Shown in pieces: positions 37,964-47,400 of a DNA stretch of 64,000 nt. How positions within the stretch are numbered: position 1 is the first letter of the stretch; each line of letters starts with the position of its first letter. The notes below the pieces were generated by a model, which searched no databases, was not told the origin of the DNA, and saw only the letters and a program-made list of their open reading frames with translations. Location: NCBI RefSeq assembly GCF_003390865.1, contig NZ_QMEJ01000001.1, forward strand, positions 372,001-436,000, read 5' to 3'. Both the position numbers and the translations under genes were made by a program. This DNA is from Tropicimonas sp. IMCC34011 (GTDB lineage Bacteria > Pseudomonadota > Alphaproteobacteria > Rhodobacterales > Rhodobacteraceae).

Positions 37964-38913
37964 CAGTCGCGCACCCTGGGATCGAGAAGCATGTAAAGGA
38001 GGTCCACCAGCAGGTTCAGCAGGATGAACAGGAACGCGATGACCAGAACCGTTCCGCGAATCTGCGGATAGTCGCGGTTTTCGATCGCGGTCACGAGGAA
38101 GCCGCTGAGGCCGGGATAGTTGAAGACGTATTCGACCAGCACCGAGCCGCCGAGCAGCCCGCCCATCTCGAGACCGACGACGGTCGCGACCGGCCCCAGG
38201 GCGTTGCGCAGGATATGCCAGCGCCGCACGCGGCCCTCGGCAAGTCCCTTGGCGCGCGCGGTTCGTACCCAGTCCTTCGTCAGGACCGATGCCACCGTTG
38301 CGCGCGACATGCGAAAGACGATCGCGCTGAACCCCACCGAGATCGCGAGCGCCGGCATCAGGACGAGGACAAGATGGCGCGCCGGATCCTGTGCCAGCGG
38401 CACGTAGCCGCCCGCGGGCACCCAGCCGAGGCGCTGCGCGAAGATATAGACCATCGCCGTGCCGACCACGAAGACCGGTAGCGACATCTGGACGCTCGCG
38501 GTGAACGAGAAGAGCCGATCGACAGTGCGCCCCTGCCGCAGCGCCGCGGCAAGACCCGCGGGCACCCCCACGGCAAGCGAAATGGCGGTGGCCAGCGCGA
38601 TCAGTTCCAGTGTTCGCGGCAGGCGCACGGCGATCATGCTCCAAACCGTGTCGCCATTCGCAAAGGATTGGCCAAGGTTGCCGGTTACGAGGCCACCCAG
38701 AAAATCCAGGTACTGAACCAGGACCGGCCGATCGAGCCCGAGCTCCTCGGTCAGCGCCTGAACCGCCGCCGCCGGCGGCTCCACGCCTCCGACCGACAGC
38801 AGCATCGTCGCCGGGTCTCCCGGCACGAGATAGAGCGCGAAGAACACGAGCGAAGCGACCGAGACGGCCAGCAACAGCGCGACGACGCATCGTCTGATGG
38901 TGTATGAAAGCAT
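37963..38913 (-). CDS. peptide-type ABC transporter permease (DppB-like)
   Basis: 316 residues. DppB/OppB pattern: N-terminal [21 protein letters not shown] helix, [38 protein letters not shown], and the permease core with an EAA-like loop [26 protein letters not shown], ending DPRVRD. It forms the channel with the permease part of the downstream fusion. Start at 38913, about 60 bp after the binding-protein stop, with a hairpin in the gap. Confidence 0.93.
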   Translation of the reverse strand: MLSYTIRRCVVALLLAVSVASLVFFALYLVPGDPATMLLSVGGVEPPAAAVQALTEELGLDRPVLVQYLDFLGGLVTGNLGQSFANGDTVWSMIAVRLPRTLELIALATAISLAVGVPAGLAAALRQGRTVDRLFSFTASVQMSLPVFVVGTAMVYIFAQRLGWVPAGGYVPLAQDPARHLVLVLMPALAISVGFSAIVFRMSRATVASVLTKDWVRTARAKGLAEGRVRRWHILRNALGPVATVVGLEMGGLLGGSVLVEYVFNYPGLSGFLVTAIENRDYPQIRGTVLVIAFLFILLNLLVDLLYMLLDPRVRD

Positions 38914-38934
38914 CTGATTTCCGTCCCGTTTCCT

Positions 38935-38959
38935 GGAAGGCGGGACACGCCCGCCTTCC
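38935..38959 (-). other. intercistronic stem-loop after the binding-protein gene
   Basis: GGAAGGCGGG-ACACG-CCCGCCTTCC: perfect 10-bp arms, 14 bases past the binding-protein stop, with no T run. It parallels the aglE-aglF hairpin in position and probably raises binding-protein mRNA relative to the permease genes. Confidence 0.65.
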
Positions 38960-38972
38960 GGTCCCGCGTGCC

Positions 38973-40508
38973 TCAGTCGAGCGTCACGGCTTCAAGCCCG
39001 AAGGCCGAGTAACCGCTCGCGCTTCCCACCAGCGCGTGAAACCCCTCGACGCCCTGCCGCAGACCGAAGCCCTGCGTCCGCCGCGTCAGCGGGCAAAGCG
39101 GCACGTCTTCGGCCACGATCTGAGCGATCTCGTCATAGACCGCGGCGCGCGCTTCGGGGTCGAGTTCGTGGCGGCCCTTCTTCAGAAGCGCATCCAGTTC
39201 TTCGTTGGAATAGCCGTAGGAGCGCTTGTAGCTGGGCGTGCCGCTTCCGATCATCGCGGTCAGCCCGTCGGGATCGTTGACCACCGTCCCACTGCCGTTG
39301 ACAGCGAACTGGTACTGCCCCTCGTTGCCCTGCGCCACGCGGGCGCCCCACTCCGGCAGGTCGAGGGTCACCTGAAGCCCGGCATTGATGAGATATTGCT
39401 GGATCACCAGTGCCGTGTCCTGGTGCATGGAATAGGTCGATGAGGACAGAAGCGTCACCTCCTGTCCGGTTGCCCCGCTGTCCTTCAACGCGGCGCTGGC
39501 GCCCTCCATGTCGAACCCGAAGAGCGTCTGGGTCTTGTCGTCCGCCACCTCCGAGTTTTCATCGAGCGGCAGGCCCTCCAGCGGGGCGCCGCGCCCGTAG
39601 AACGCCGCATCGACGATGTCCTTCCGGTTGATCGCATTGCAGACCGCGCGACGCACCCGCGCATCGTCGAAAGGCGGTTGCTCGACGTTGAAGTTCAGCA
39701 CCATGTTCGGGCCGGTTGTCTCCTGCAGGGTCAGGTCGGGATCGTCTTCGATCTTCGCCATGCTCTGCCAAGGGACGTACTCGATGATGTCGACATCGCC
39801 CGCTTCCAGCGCCGCCACCCGCAAGTTCTCGTCACGATAGGCGATCATGCGCATGCGCTCCGTCTTGGGATAGCCCTCCTTGTAGTAATCGTCGAAAGCC
39901 TCGAACTCGATCGCGACGCCTTCTTCCGTCGCGGTGATGCGGTAGGGCCCGGCACCGACCGGGTCTTCAAGCCCGGCCTCGCGCGACAGGATCGGCACAT
40001 AGGGCGTCGCCAGCAGCTTCAGGAATGCAGGTGTCGGCGCATCGAGCTTGATGCGGACGGTGCTGTCGTCGATCACCTCGACCTCGGTGATGACCTGCAG
40101 TTCGTCCTTGAAATAGGCGGTCGACCCCTCGGCGCGAATCTGCTCCAGCGACCATTTCACGTCCTCGCCCGTCACCGCCTCGCCGTTGTGAAACGTCGCG
40201 TTCTGGCGCAGGTGAAAGACGTATTCCGTGCCGTTTTCTTCCCAGGACTCGGCCAGTTCGCCCACGATTTCTCCGGAGCCGTTCAAGCCCAGGAGACCGC
40301 GGAAAATCTGCAGCTTCACATCATGGCCCGCCGCGCCTTCGTGGCGAAACGGGTCAAGGCCCGGAGGATAAGCCGACAGGCCGAAGCGCAGCACGGCGTT
40401 GTCCTGTGCGATCACCGGCCCGCTGGCGGCCAGGGCCGGGAGGGCGAGCATCGCCGCCGCGGCTACGCGGGCGGGAATGGATTTGGGTCCGATCACTCTG
40501 TTTCTCAT
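38973..40508 (-). CDS. peptide/opine-type ABC transporter binding protein (family 5)
   Basis: 511 residues, ATG at 40508 with AGGAG upstream. Signal peptide ends near GPVIAQD. SBP_bac_5 features: [54 protein letters not shown], and a hinge near [17 protein letters not shown]. These proteins bind peptides, opines, nickel chelates or glycosides. The oxidoreductase and hydantoinase genes in the same operon suggest an N-substituted or cyclic amino acid as ligand. Confidence 0.9.
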   Translation of the reverse strand: MRNRVIGPKSIPARVAAAAMLALPALAASGPVIAQDNAVLRFGLSAYPPGLDPFRHEGAAGHDVKLQIFRGLLGLNGSGEIVGELAESWEENGTEYVFHLRQNATFHNGEAVTGEDVKWSLEQIRAEGSTAYFKDELQVITEVEVIDDSTVRIKLDAPTPAFLKLLATPYVPILSREAGLEDPVGAGPYRITATEEGVAIEFEAFDDYYKEGYPKTERMRMIAYRDENLRVAALEAGDVDIIEYVPWQSMAKIEDDPDLTLQETTGPNMVLNFNVEQPPFDDARVRRAVCNAINRKDIVDAAFYGRGAPLEGLPLDENSEVADDKTQTLFGFDMEGASAALKDSGATGQEVTLLSSSTYSMHQDTALVIQQYLINAGLQVTLDLPEWGARVAQGNEGQYQFAVNGSGTVVNDPDGLTAMIGSGTPSYKRSYGYSNEELDALLKKGRHELDPEARAAVYDEIAQIVAEDVPLCPLTRRTQGFGLRQGVEGFHALVGSASGYSAFGLEAVTLD

Positions 40509-40579
40509 GTCGTTCTCCTCTGTTGTACTGATGTCCGGGTATGCCCGGTTTCGTCTTCACGTCGCTGCGGACCGGGGTG

Positions 40580-42337
40580 CTACCCAGCCGCAGACGTCTT
40601 CAGCCGCGCAAGCACGCGCGCGACTTTCTCGTGGCCGAAGACCTCGCGGGCGTGATCCTCGCTGAAGATCCCGTCACGAAGGTCGACGGCCAGAAGGTCG
40701 TCGGGGCGGTCGGCTGGCGGTCCGAACCCGCCGCCGCCCGGTATCTCGATGCACAGCGTGTCGCCGGCCGCGAAGGGCAGCCGCGCGATCTTCGATGACA
40801 GCTCCTCCTCCCGTGGCGTGCCGGGATTGCGCCGGATGCGTCCGGTTCCGCCCGGAGCGCCACCCTCGCTGCCCGGGGCACCGGCGCTGTGCCGGTCCGA
40901 CCGGGCGGAGACCATGGTGCCGGCGTGCAGCGCCTCGACCGTACGGATGATGCCCATCCCCCCGCGCCAGCGCCCGGCACCGCCCGTATCAGGCCGCAGG
41001 CCGTATTCGCGGCACATGAGCGGCGCCTCGTTCTCCATCGCCTCCACCGGCAGGTTCAGCGAGTTGGTGATGTGCACGTGAATGCCGTCCATTCCGTCCG
41101 CGTCGTTCCGCGCGCCGCCGCCACCGCCGACCGTCTCGCCGCAGATGAAGTACTTTCCAGTCTCGGGATCGCGGCCCGAAAAATCGAAGGACGGCAGCAC
41201 GTCATAGCTCGATGCCATCCGCTGCGCAGGCTCTATCAGCGGCTGGAACGCGCCGAAGATCGCCCCGGCGAGCCGCTGGCAGGCGATGGTGCGCGATCCG
41301 ACAGGCGCGGGATCGGCGGGGTTTACGATCGTCCCCACGGGCGCGCGCAGATCGATTGCGTCCATCATTCCGGAATTGGCCATGAGTTCAGGGTCCAGCA
41401 GCGCCTTGACGCAGTAATAGGCCGTCGCCCGCAGGGCGTTCTGCGCGATGTTGAGCGCGCCGCGTGCCTCGGGGCCGCTGCCCGCGAAATCGATGACCAG
41501 CCGTCCCGCCTCGACACCGACCGTGGCACACAGCGGCACCGGATCGCCGCCCGGGATCCCGTCGTCGTCGAGATGCGCGGTGAAGTGTCCCTGACCCCGC
41601 CCCTCGAGCGTTGCGATCCTGAGCGCCAGGCGCCGCCGGGTGTAGTCGAGAAGGTCCTCGATCCGCGCGCGGAATGCGCCGGCGCCCATCCGGTGGATCA
41701 GCTCGCGCGTCTGCTCGCCGCCGCGAATGTTGGTGGCGATCTGCACCTTGAGGTCGAGGATCCGCTCTTCCGGCAAACGGGTGTTGAGCGCGATCATCGC
41801 AAGCAGATCCTCGTCGATCTCGCCCCCCCGGCAAACCCGCATCACGGGGATCCGCAGCCCCTCTTCGAAGATCGACCGGGACAGGGCCGAGGTCGATCCC
41901 GGCACCGGCCCGCCGATATCGTTGTGGTGGCCGATATTCACCGTGAACGCTTCCAGCCGTCCCTCGACGAACAGCGGCGTTGCGATCGAGATGTCCGGCA
42001 GATGGGTCCCCCCGGCCACGTAGGGATCGTTGCAGATGAAGGCATCGCCCGGCGCGATCTGGTCGCGCGGAAACCGGGCCAGCACCGCGTCGACAGCGCC
42101 CATCAGCGACCCCAGGTGCACCGGGATATGCGTGCCCTGCGCCACAAGCCGCCCGCCTGCGTCGAACAGTCCGACCGAGAAGTCCCGACGCTCCTTGATC
42201 TGGGTCGAGAAAGACGACCGCATCATGTTGATCGCCATGGCTTCGGTGATCGACAGAAGGCGGTTGGCGAAAACTTCCATCGCGATGGCGTCGAACCCGG
42301 CGGCGGGGGTCTCCGCCTGTGCCTGTACCTGTGTCAT
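40580..42337 (-). CDS. hyuB: hydantoinase/oxoprolinase B subunit
   Basis: 585 residues, ATG at 42337 after GAGGAGA. Hydantoinase_B pattern: IAMEVFANRLLSITEAMAINMMRSSFS, ERRDFSVGLFD, GDAFICNDPYVAGGTHLPDI, GHHNDIGG, and C-terminal GGAGRWRGGMGI and IPGGGGFG. With HyuA it forms an ATP-dependent cyclic-amide hydrolase (N-methylhydantoinase, 5-oxoprolinase) or a related acetone-carboxylase-like enzyme. It lies 10 bp after hyuA and 71 bp before the binding protein. Confidence 0.9.
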   Translation of the reverse strand: MTQVQAQAETPAAGFDAIAMEVFANRLLSITEAMAINMMRSSFSTQIKERRDFSVGLFDAGGRLVAQGTHIPVHLGSLMGAVDAVLARFPRDQIAPGDAFICNDPYVAGGTHLPDISIATPLFVEGRLEAFTVNIGHHNDIGGPVPGSTSALSRSIFEEGLRIPVMRVCRGGEIDEDLLAMIALNTRLPEERILDLKVQIATNIRGGEQTRELIHRMGAGAFRARIEDLLDYTRRRLALRIATLEGRGQGHFTAHLDDDGIPGGDPVPLCATVGVEAGRLVIDFAGSGPEARGALNIAQNALRATAYYCVKALLDPELMANSGMMDAIDLRAPVGTIVNPADPAPVGSRTIACQRLAGAIFGAFQPLIEPAQRMASSYDVLPSFDFSGRDPETGKYFICGETVGGGGGARNDADGMDGIHVHITNSLNLPVEAMENEAPLMCREYGLRPDTGGAGRWRGGMGIIRTVEALHAGTMVSARSDRHSAGAPGSEGGAPGGTGRIRRNPGTPREEELSSKIARLPFAAGDTLCIEIPGGGGFGPPADRPDDLLAVDLRDGIFSEDHAREVFGHEKVARVLARLKTSAAG

Positions 42338-42347
42338 GCTTGTCTCC

Positions 42348-44390
42348 TCAGCCCTGTGCGCGCGTGATGTGGATGTTGCCGAACCGGTCCAGCTCGGCCC
42401 GTTGGCCGGGCAGAACCACGGTTGTGCCACTCATCTCCTCGACGATGGCGGGGCCGGAGAAGGGCGCGCCATAGGGCAGGCCTGCACGACGGTAGACGGG
42501 GGTGGGCGCCCATCCGTCCGCGAAATACACCTGCCGCGACTCGATTTGCGCTTCGGCCAGCGTCAAGCCCGCTTCGGCCTCCGGTGCCGCACCCTTTTCG
42601 ACGAAGCGAACGGCCTTGAGGCGGATGTTCACGATCTCGACGGGTTGATCATCGAGCCGGTAGCCGAACTGGTCGTTATGCGCTGCATGAAACCGCGCGA
42701 TGAAGTCGGTCATCGCCGCCGCGTCCAGCGTCTCGAGCGGGACGGCGATCGAATGGCTCTGGCCCAGATACCGCGCGTCGAGCGTGAAGCGCAGCTCGTG
42801 GGCTGCCTCGGACCGCGCCTCGGAGGCAAGCCAGGCTTCGCCGTCCTCGCGCATGCCCGCGCCCATCGCCACGACCTCGCCCCAGCCAGCGTCGCCTGCG
42901 ACGATGAGCGCCGTGCGAACGTAGTCGCGGCTGACATCCGACAGAAGCACGCCGCGCGCGCAAAGCGTTCCCGGCTCGCGCGGAACCACGATCCGGTCGA
43001 GACCGCATTCCTCGGCCACCTCGGCGGCGTGGAGCGCGCCGGCGCCCCCGAAGGCATAGAGCGCGAATTGCGAGAGGTCGTGACCGTGCTCGGTCGAGAC
43101 CGAGCGGATCGCCCGGCTCATGTTCGCGGTTGCGATGCGGATGATCCCGGCGGCTGCCGCTTCGACCGAGAGGCCGAGCGGCTCGGCGATTTTCGTTCGG
43201 ATCGCGGTTTCAGCCAGGCCACGGTCGACCTTCATCCGGCCCTCCAGCAGCGCCACCGGGTTGAGCCGGCCCAGAACGATATTGGCATCCGTCAGCGTCA
43301 CCTCGGTCCCGCCCCGGAGATAGGAGATCGGTCCGGGAACCGCGCCGGCGCTCACCGGGCCGACCTTGAGCGCACCGGCGTCATCGATGCGCGCGATGGA
43401 CCCGCCGCCTGCGCCGATCACGTGGATATCGACCATCGGCATCCTGACCGGGTGCCCCGAGACCAGCCTGCTCGAGGTGAACTGGGGCTTGCCCTTGGTG
43501 ATGAGCGACACGTCGGTCGATGTGCCCCCGACATCGAACGTGATGATTTCGCTCTGGCCGATTTCTGCGCCGATACGCGTCGCCCCAATCACACCCGCCG
43601 CGGGCCCCGACAGACAGGTCAGGACAGGCAGCTCCTCGACCGTGCGCACCGGCAGCAGCCCGCCGTTGGAATGGAATGTCAGCGGCTCGACCGAGATGCC
43701 GGCCGCGGCGATGCGATCCCGCAGCCGGTGCAGGTATTTCCGTGTCCGGGGGCCGACATAGGCGTTGAGGACCGTGGTCGAGAACCGCTCGAACTCTCGG
43801 AACTCGGCCACCACCTCGGAGGAGATCGAGACGAAGATGTCGGGCGCGATCTTCGCGATCAGGTCGCGCACCGCGCGTTCGTGCGCCGCATTGCGGTAGG
43901 AATGCAGGAAGCCGACCGCGATGGCCTCGACCCCGCTGTCGCGAAGGGCCCGCACCTCGGCCTCGATCTCCGCCGCATCGGGAACCACCAGCGCGGTGCC
44001 GCGCCGGTCAATGCGTTCGTCGATCTCGCGCCTGCGATACCGCTCGACCAGCGGGGCGACCTTGCGCACACCCCAGTCGTACAGGGACGGGCGCGTCTGC
44101 CGACCTATGGCGAGCACGTCGCGAAATCCCCTGGTCGTCAGAAGGCCCGTCGGCACTCCGCGGTGTTCGATGACCATGTTCGTCGCCACCGTCGTGCCAT
44201 GGCCGACATAAGCGATGTCGCCCGGATCGACCGAGTGACGCTTCAACATCTCGACGATGCCGGAGGCGATGGCCTCGGACGGATCGTCCGGGGTCGAAGG
44301 CACCTTGTAGAAGGCGATCGACCCGCCGCCCTGTTTTTCCATCACGAAATCCGTGAAGGTTCCTCCGACATCCACGCCGATCCTGTACAT
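42348..44390 (-). CDS. hyuA: hydantoinase/oxoprolinase A subunit
   Basis: 680 residues, ATG at 44390, with AAGGAG inside the end of the previous gene. N-terminal RIGVDVGGTFTDFVM phosphate-binding motif, YVGHGTTVATNMVIEHRG, TRGFRDVLAIGRQTRP, then the hydantoinase_A domain (ITFDVGGTSTDVSLI, VIGAGGGSIARID, YAFGGAGALHA). It provides the ATP-dependent phosphorylation half of the ring-opening reaction with HyuB. The substrate (hydantoin, N-methylhydantoin, oxoproline or another lactam) is not fixed by sequence. Confidence 0.91.
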   Translation of the reverse strand: MYRIGVDVGGTFTDFVMEKQGGGSIAFYKVPSTPDDPSEAIASGIVEMLKRHSVDPGDIAYVGHGTTVATNMVIEHRGVPTGLLTTRGFRDVLAIGRQTRPSLYDWGVRKVAPLVERYRRREIDERIDRRGTALVVPDAAEIEAEVRALRDSGVEAIAVGFLHSYRNAAHERAVRDLIAKIAPDIFVSISSEVVAEFREFERFSTTVLNAYVGPRTRKYLHRLRDRIAAAGISVEPLTFHSNGGLLPVRTVEELPVLTCLSGPAAGVIGATRIGAEIGQSEIITFDVGGTSTDVSLITKGKPQFTSSRLVSGHPVRMPMVDIHVIGAGGGSIARIDDAGALKVGPVSAGAVPGPISYLRGGTEVTLTDANIVLGRLNPVALLEGRMKVDRGLAETAIRTKIAEPLGLSVEAAAAGIIRIATANMSRAIRSVSTEHGHDLSQFALYAFGGAGALHAAEVAEECGLDRIVVPREPGTLCARGVLLSDVSRDYVRTALIVAGDAGWGEVVAMGAGMREDGEAWLASEARSEAAHELRFTLDARYLGQSHSIAVPLETLDAAAMTDFIARFHAAHNDQFGYRLDDQPVEIVNIRLKAVRFVEKGAAPEAEAGLTLAEAQIESRQVYFADGWAPTPVYRRAGLPYGAPFSGPAIVEEMSGTTVVLPGQRAELDRFGNIHITRAQG

Positions 44391-44397
44391 TGCCCGT

Positions 44398-45564
44398 TTA
44401 CTCCTTGATCGCATGTCGGAGGCCGTCCTGCGGACAGGCCTCAATTGCTTCGCCCTGAAGGCGTTGCGGCGCGAAGGCCGCGATGTTGCGTTGCGTGGTG
44501 CCCCTGATCGCGAGATCCGCCACGATGGCGCCGGTGACCGGGACAAGCTGGAACCCGTGGCCCGAGAACCCGAACAGGTGGATCATCCCCGGTGCGTCGG
44601 GCGACGTGCCGATCACGGGAAGCCGATCCTTCGTCTGAGCCTCGATCCCCGTCCAGCAGCGCGTGATACCCACGCCTGCGGTAGCTGCGAACAGCTCGGT
44701 CACCGTTCGCGCGGTCTTCGCGAGTCCTGCAAAATCGACGATGCTGCGCCCGGTCTCGATATCCGCGCGGCCCTGCTGCCCGCCGCCGATGATCAGCGTG
44801 CCCTTATCCGTCTGCTTGAATGACAGCGGGCGGCCCACCAGTCCGACGACCGGCTCCAGCAGCGGCGGAACGCGCTCGGTGACCATCATCATCGAGGCGC
44901 GACAGCTGATGGGGATGTGGCAGCCAACCATCGCGGCCACCTGTCCCGCCCAGGCCCCGGCCGCGTTGACCACGCAGGGCGCGACGAACGTCCCGGCGTC
45001 GCAGTGCACCGCCCAGTCCTGGCCCTGTCGGACGACCTTTGTCACGCCGGCGCCTTCGTGAAGCGCGACGCCCGCGGCCAGAATACTGCGTCGGTAGGCA
45101 TCGATCGTGCGATGAGGATCGGCCGCGCCGTCGTCCCGCGTGACCAGCGCCGCGACGCAGTGGGGCGCAATGGCCGGCACCAAGCGGCGAAGCTCGGCCG
45201 CGTCGATGATCTCTTCGTGCGTGAACCCCGCCGCCCGCGATTGCGCCTGACGCGCTTCCAGGCTGGCGACCTCATCGACGGACTCGGCCACACGAACCTG
45301 CCCGCAGGCATGGAACCCGCAATCGTCGCCGACATGCGCATTCATGTCGCGCCACATCTCCATGGCCTCGAACGCGAGCGGCAGCTCTTCGATGGCGCGG
45401 TTCAGCGTACGCACCCCGGCCGCATTCGCCCCCGAGGCGTGCCGGCCGAGATAGGCGCGCTCCACCACCGTGACCCGTTGCCCGGCCCGTGCGAGGAACA
45501 GCGCGGCAGAGAGCCCGTGCAGGCCCCCGCCGATCACCACGGCATCGCGGACGATCGCGGTCAT
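44398..45564 (-). CDS. FAD-dependent amino-acid oxidoreductase, DAO family (opine/hydroxyproline dehydrogenase beta-like)
   Basis: 388 residues, ATG at 45564 overlapping the previous stop (ATGA). Rossmann motif VVIGGGLHGLSAALFLARAG and VVERAYLGRHASGANAAGVRTLN, then VVNAAGAWAGQVA and the C-terminal GFSGHGFQLVPVTGAIVADL. This is the catalytic beta subunit of three-part dehydrogenases such as opine oxidase (OoxB), cyanide synthase (HcnC) and D-hydroxyproline dehydrogenase. It oxidises a secondary amine or imino acid. Partners are the two upstream genes. Confidence 0.88.
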   Translation of the reverse strand: MTAIVRDAVVIGGGLHGLSAALFLARAGQRVTVVERAYLGRHASGANAAGVRTLNRAIEELPLAFEAMEMWRDMNAHVGDDCGFHACGQVRVAESVDEVASLEARQAQSRAAGFTHEEIIDAAELRRLVPAIAPHCVAALVTRDDGAADPHRTIDAYRRSILAAGVALHEGAGVTKVVRQGQDWAVHCDAGTFVAPCVVNAAGAWAGQVAAMVGCHIPISCRASMMMVTERVPPLLEPVVGLVGRPLSFKQTDKGTLIIGGGQQGRADIETGRSIVDFAGLAKTARTVTELFAATAGVGITRCWTGIEAQTKDRLPVIGTSPDAPGMIHLFGFSGHGFQLVPVTGAIVADLAIRGTTQRNIAAFAPQRLQGEAIEACPQDGLRHAIKE

Positions 45565-46961
45565 CGCGGCGCCTCCGTCGCATCGAGGCTGGCCAGTTCG
45601 GCAAGCGTCAGCGGGCGGATCGGCGGCCGCACCCGTCCCGGCGCGATGTCTCTCACCTCTGAGCCGCCCATCCGCGCCAGGATCCCGGCGATGGGGGCGC
45701 TGCATTGCCGCCCATGGCAGGGGCCCATCCCGGCCCGGGTCGCGGTCTTGACCTGATTGGGGTCGGTGAGGCCACCGGCCGCCAGGGCACGCACGCGCCC
45801 TGCCCGCACCTCCTCGCACCGGCAGACGATCGCAGCGTCGGGCGGGTCCGAAATCTCGACCCGCGGCGGATAGAGCGCATCGAGGAACGGCCGGACACCG
45901 ATCGCCCGGCGAAGCGCGGCACGTACCGGCGCCGCGCGCTGCTCAGCGGCCTCCGCCCCTATCCGGCCCAGCCGCATCGCGACGCCGAGCGCGGCGAGTT
46001 CGCCGCGCAGACCCGCGGCCCGTGCGCCAGCGATCCCCGCGCCGTCACCGGCGACGTGAACGCCGGCCACGCTGGTTGTGCCCCAGTCGTCGAGGACCGG
46101 CCGGAAGCATTGCTGCGCCGCGTCCCATTCATGCCGGCAGCCGAGCGCCTGTGTGGCGTGAAGCGCGGGGATCACGCCCTCGTGGACCAGCAACACCTTC
46201 GCCGCCCGAGTCACCTCGGCGCCCCGCTTGTCGCGGAAGCGAATGCGTTCCAGGGTATGGCCACCCTCGGCGACGATCCCGTGGGCATGGCCAAAGACCG
46301 GCACGCGCCGCCGCAGCTGCGCCATCCAGGCGGCGCCCTTGGCGATGTCGCGAGGCCCCGTCAGCAGCGCCCGTGCCGCGTGCCGCCCCGCCGCAAGTGT
46401 CTGGCCTGTCGGTCTCGTATCGAGAAACCCTGCGATCCGGCCGCCGGCGGCCAGCAGCTGGATGGCGTAGAGCAACGCCAGCGGCCCGGTCCCCGCGATC
46501 CAGGCGGGGTCCGCCGGGACCTGACCGCTCGATTTCAGCAGGATTTGTCCGGCGCCGACCGTCATGACGCCCGGCAGGGTGGAGCCCGGGAACGGCACCG
46601 GTCGCTCCTGTGCGCCGGTCGCCAGCAGAAGTGCTCCCGCCTCGATCGACCACGCCCGTCCCCGATGGGCCAGATAGGCGCGCAGGTCCTCGTCGACATT
46701 CCACATCCGTGTCTCGGGGAGGAACTCCGCCCCGCTCTCGCGGAAGGCCCGCACGACCCCGCGGCCTTCGCCATACGCCTGCCCGAGGAGACGCGCGCGG
46801 GGCGTTGCGCCCACCTGCTCGATGTCGCGCCAGATCTGGCCGCCCGGTCCGGCCTGTTCGTCCACGACCACCACGTCGAGCCCGCAGGCGCGTGCTGTGA
46901 TCGCGGCGGCGAGGCCCGCCGGTCCCGCGCCCACGATCAGCAGGTCGACCCGGCGGCTCAT
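45561..46961 (-). CDS. FAD/NAD(P)-binding oxidoreductase alpha subunit with BFD-like [2Fe-2S] (OoxA-like)
   Basis: 466 residues, ATG at 46961. N-terminal FAD fold LLIVGAGPAGLAAAITARACG; LLLATGAQERPVPFPGSTLPGV; a second dinucleotide fold; and VHVAGDGAGIAG. The C-terminal BFD-like cluster is CRCEE plus GMGPCHGRQC. This matches the alpha subunit of opine oxidase, HcnB and D-hydroxyproline dehydrogenase. It overlaps its neighbours by 4 nt on both sides, suggesting balanced production of the three subunits. Confidence 0.88.
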   Translation of the reverse strand: MSRRVDLLIVGAGPAGLAAAITARACGLDVVVVDEQAGPGGQIWRDIEQVGATPRARLLGQAYGEGRGVVRAFRESGAEFLPETRMWNVDEDLRAYLAHRGRAWSIEAGALLLATGAQERPVPFPGSTLPGVMTVGAGQILLKSSGQVPADPAWIAGTGPLALLYAIQLLAAGGRIAGFLDTRPTGQTLAAGRHAARALLTGPRDIAKGAAWMAQLRRRVPVFGHAHGIVAEGGHTLERIRFRDKRGAEVTRAAKVLLVHEGVIPALHATQALGCRHEWDAAQQCFRPVLDDWGTTSVAGVHVAGDGAGIAGARAAGLRGELAALGVAMRLGRIGAEAAEQRAAPVRAALRRAIGVRPFLDALYPPRVEISDPPDAAIVCRCEEVRAGRVRALAAGGLTDPNQVKTATRAGMGPCHGRQCSAPIAGILARMGGSEVRDIAPGRVRPPIRPLTLAELASLDATEAPR

Positions 46962-47311
46962 GTCCGGAGCCCCTGCGAGATGTCTTGCCGCTCGACCTGC
47001 ATGCCGTCGCACACCCTGGCAAGGCAGCTTCGCGTCGATCCCGTCCCGTCGATGGAAACGAGGCAGTCGAAGCAGACGCCCATCATGCAGTAGGGCGCCC
47101 GCCGCTCACCCGAGCCGTGCGTCCGGCGGGACCAGGCGGGGGACAGCCTCAACAGAACGGCGGCCACGGTCTCGCCCGGCTGTGCAAGAACAGGCACGCC
47201 GTCCACCCGGATGGTCACCGAATTCTCCGGCGACTCGACCAGCCTGAACAGCGGGGATTCCCCGGCTTCGTCCCGCTCGATCTGCGTCATGTTCAGGTGT
47301 GTCACAGGCAT
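46958..47311 (-). CDS. [2Fe-2S] small subunit of the three-part dehydrogenase (OoxC/HcnA-like)
   Basis: 117 residues, ATG at 47311 with GAGGGG upstream. Fer2_4 domain: VTIRVDGVPVLAQPGETVAAVLL, then the cluster motif RAPYCMMGVCFDCLVSIDG and SCLARV (four Cys). It is the electron-transfer gamma subunit and first gene of the operon. It is divergent from the LysR gene at 47401, the likely regulator. Confidence 0.88.
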   Translation of the reverse strand: MPVTHLNMTQIERDEAGESPLFRLVESPENSVTIRVDGVPVLAQPGETVAAVLLRLSPAWSRRTHGSGERRAPYCMMGVCFDCLVSIDGTGSTRSCLARVCDGMQVERQDISQGLRT

Positions 47312-47326
47312 TTCGCTTCCCCTCTG

Positions 47327-47357
47327 TTGACAAATTTAGGGAAGGCCTGCGTATTCT
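47327..47357 (+). promoter_or_regulatory. promoter of the lysR gene in the divergent region
   Basis: TTGACA (47327-47332), 19-bp spacer, TATTCT (47352-47357). The whole divergent gap is 89 bp, so the LysR protein and the operon promoter must share it. A TTCCGGAA palindrome (47385-47392) lies between this promoter and the lysR start. I could not settle which T-N11-A element is the LysR site. Confidence 0.45.
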
Positions 47358-47400
47358 GTCCAAGAGTAAAACGACGGTAGGGTATTCCGGAAGTTATGGC

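Noticed and set aside
37964-38890. Extension of the ABC fusion gene a further 309 codons upstream
   Set aside because: This part is out of frame with, and fully overlapped by, the DppB-like permease. It is Arg/Gly rich without family features; the ATG at 37963 is coupled to the permease stop.
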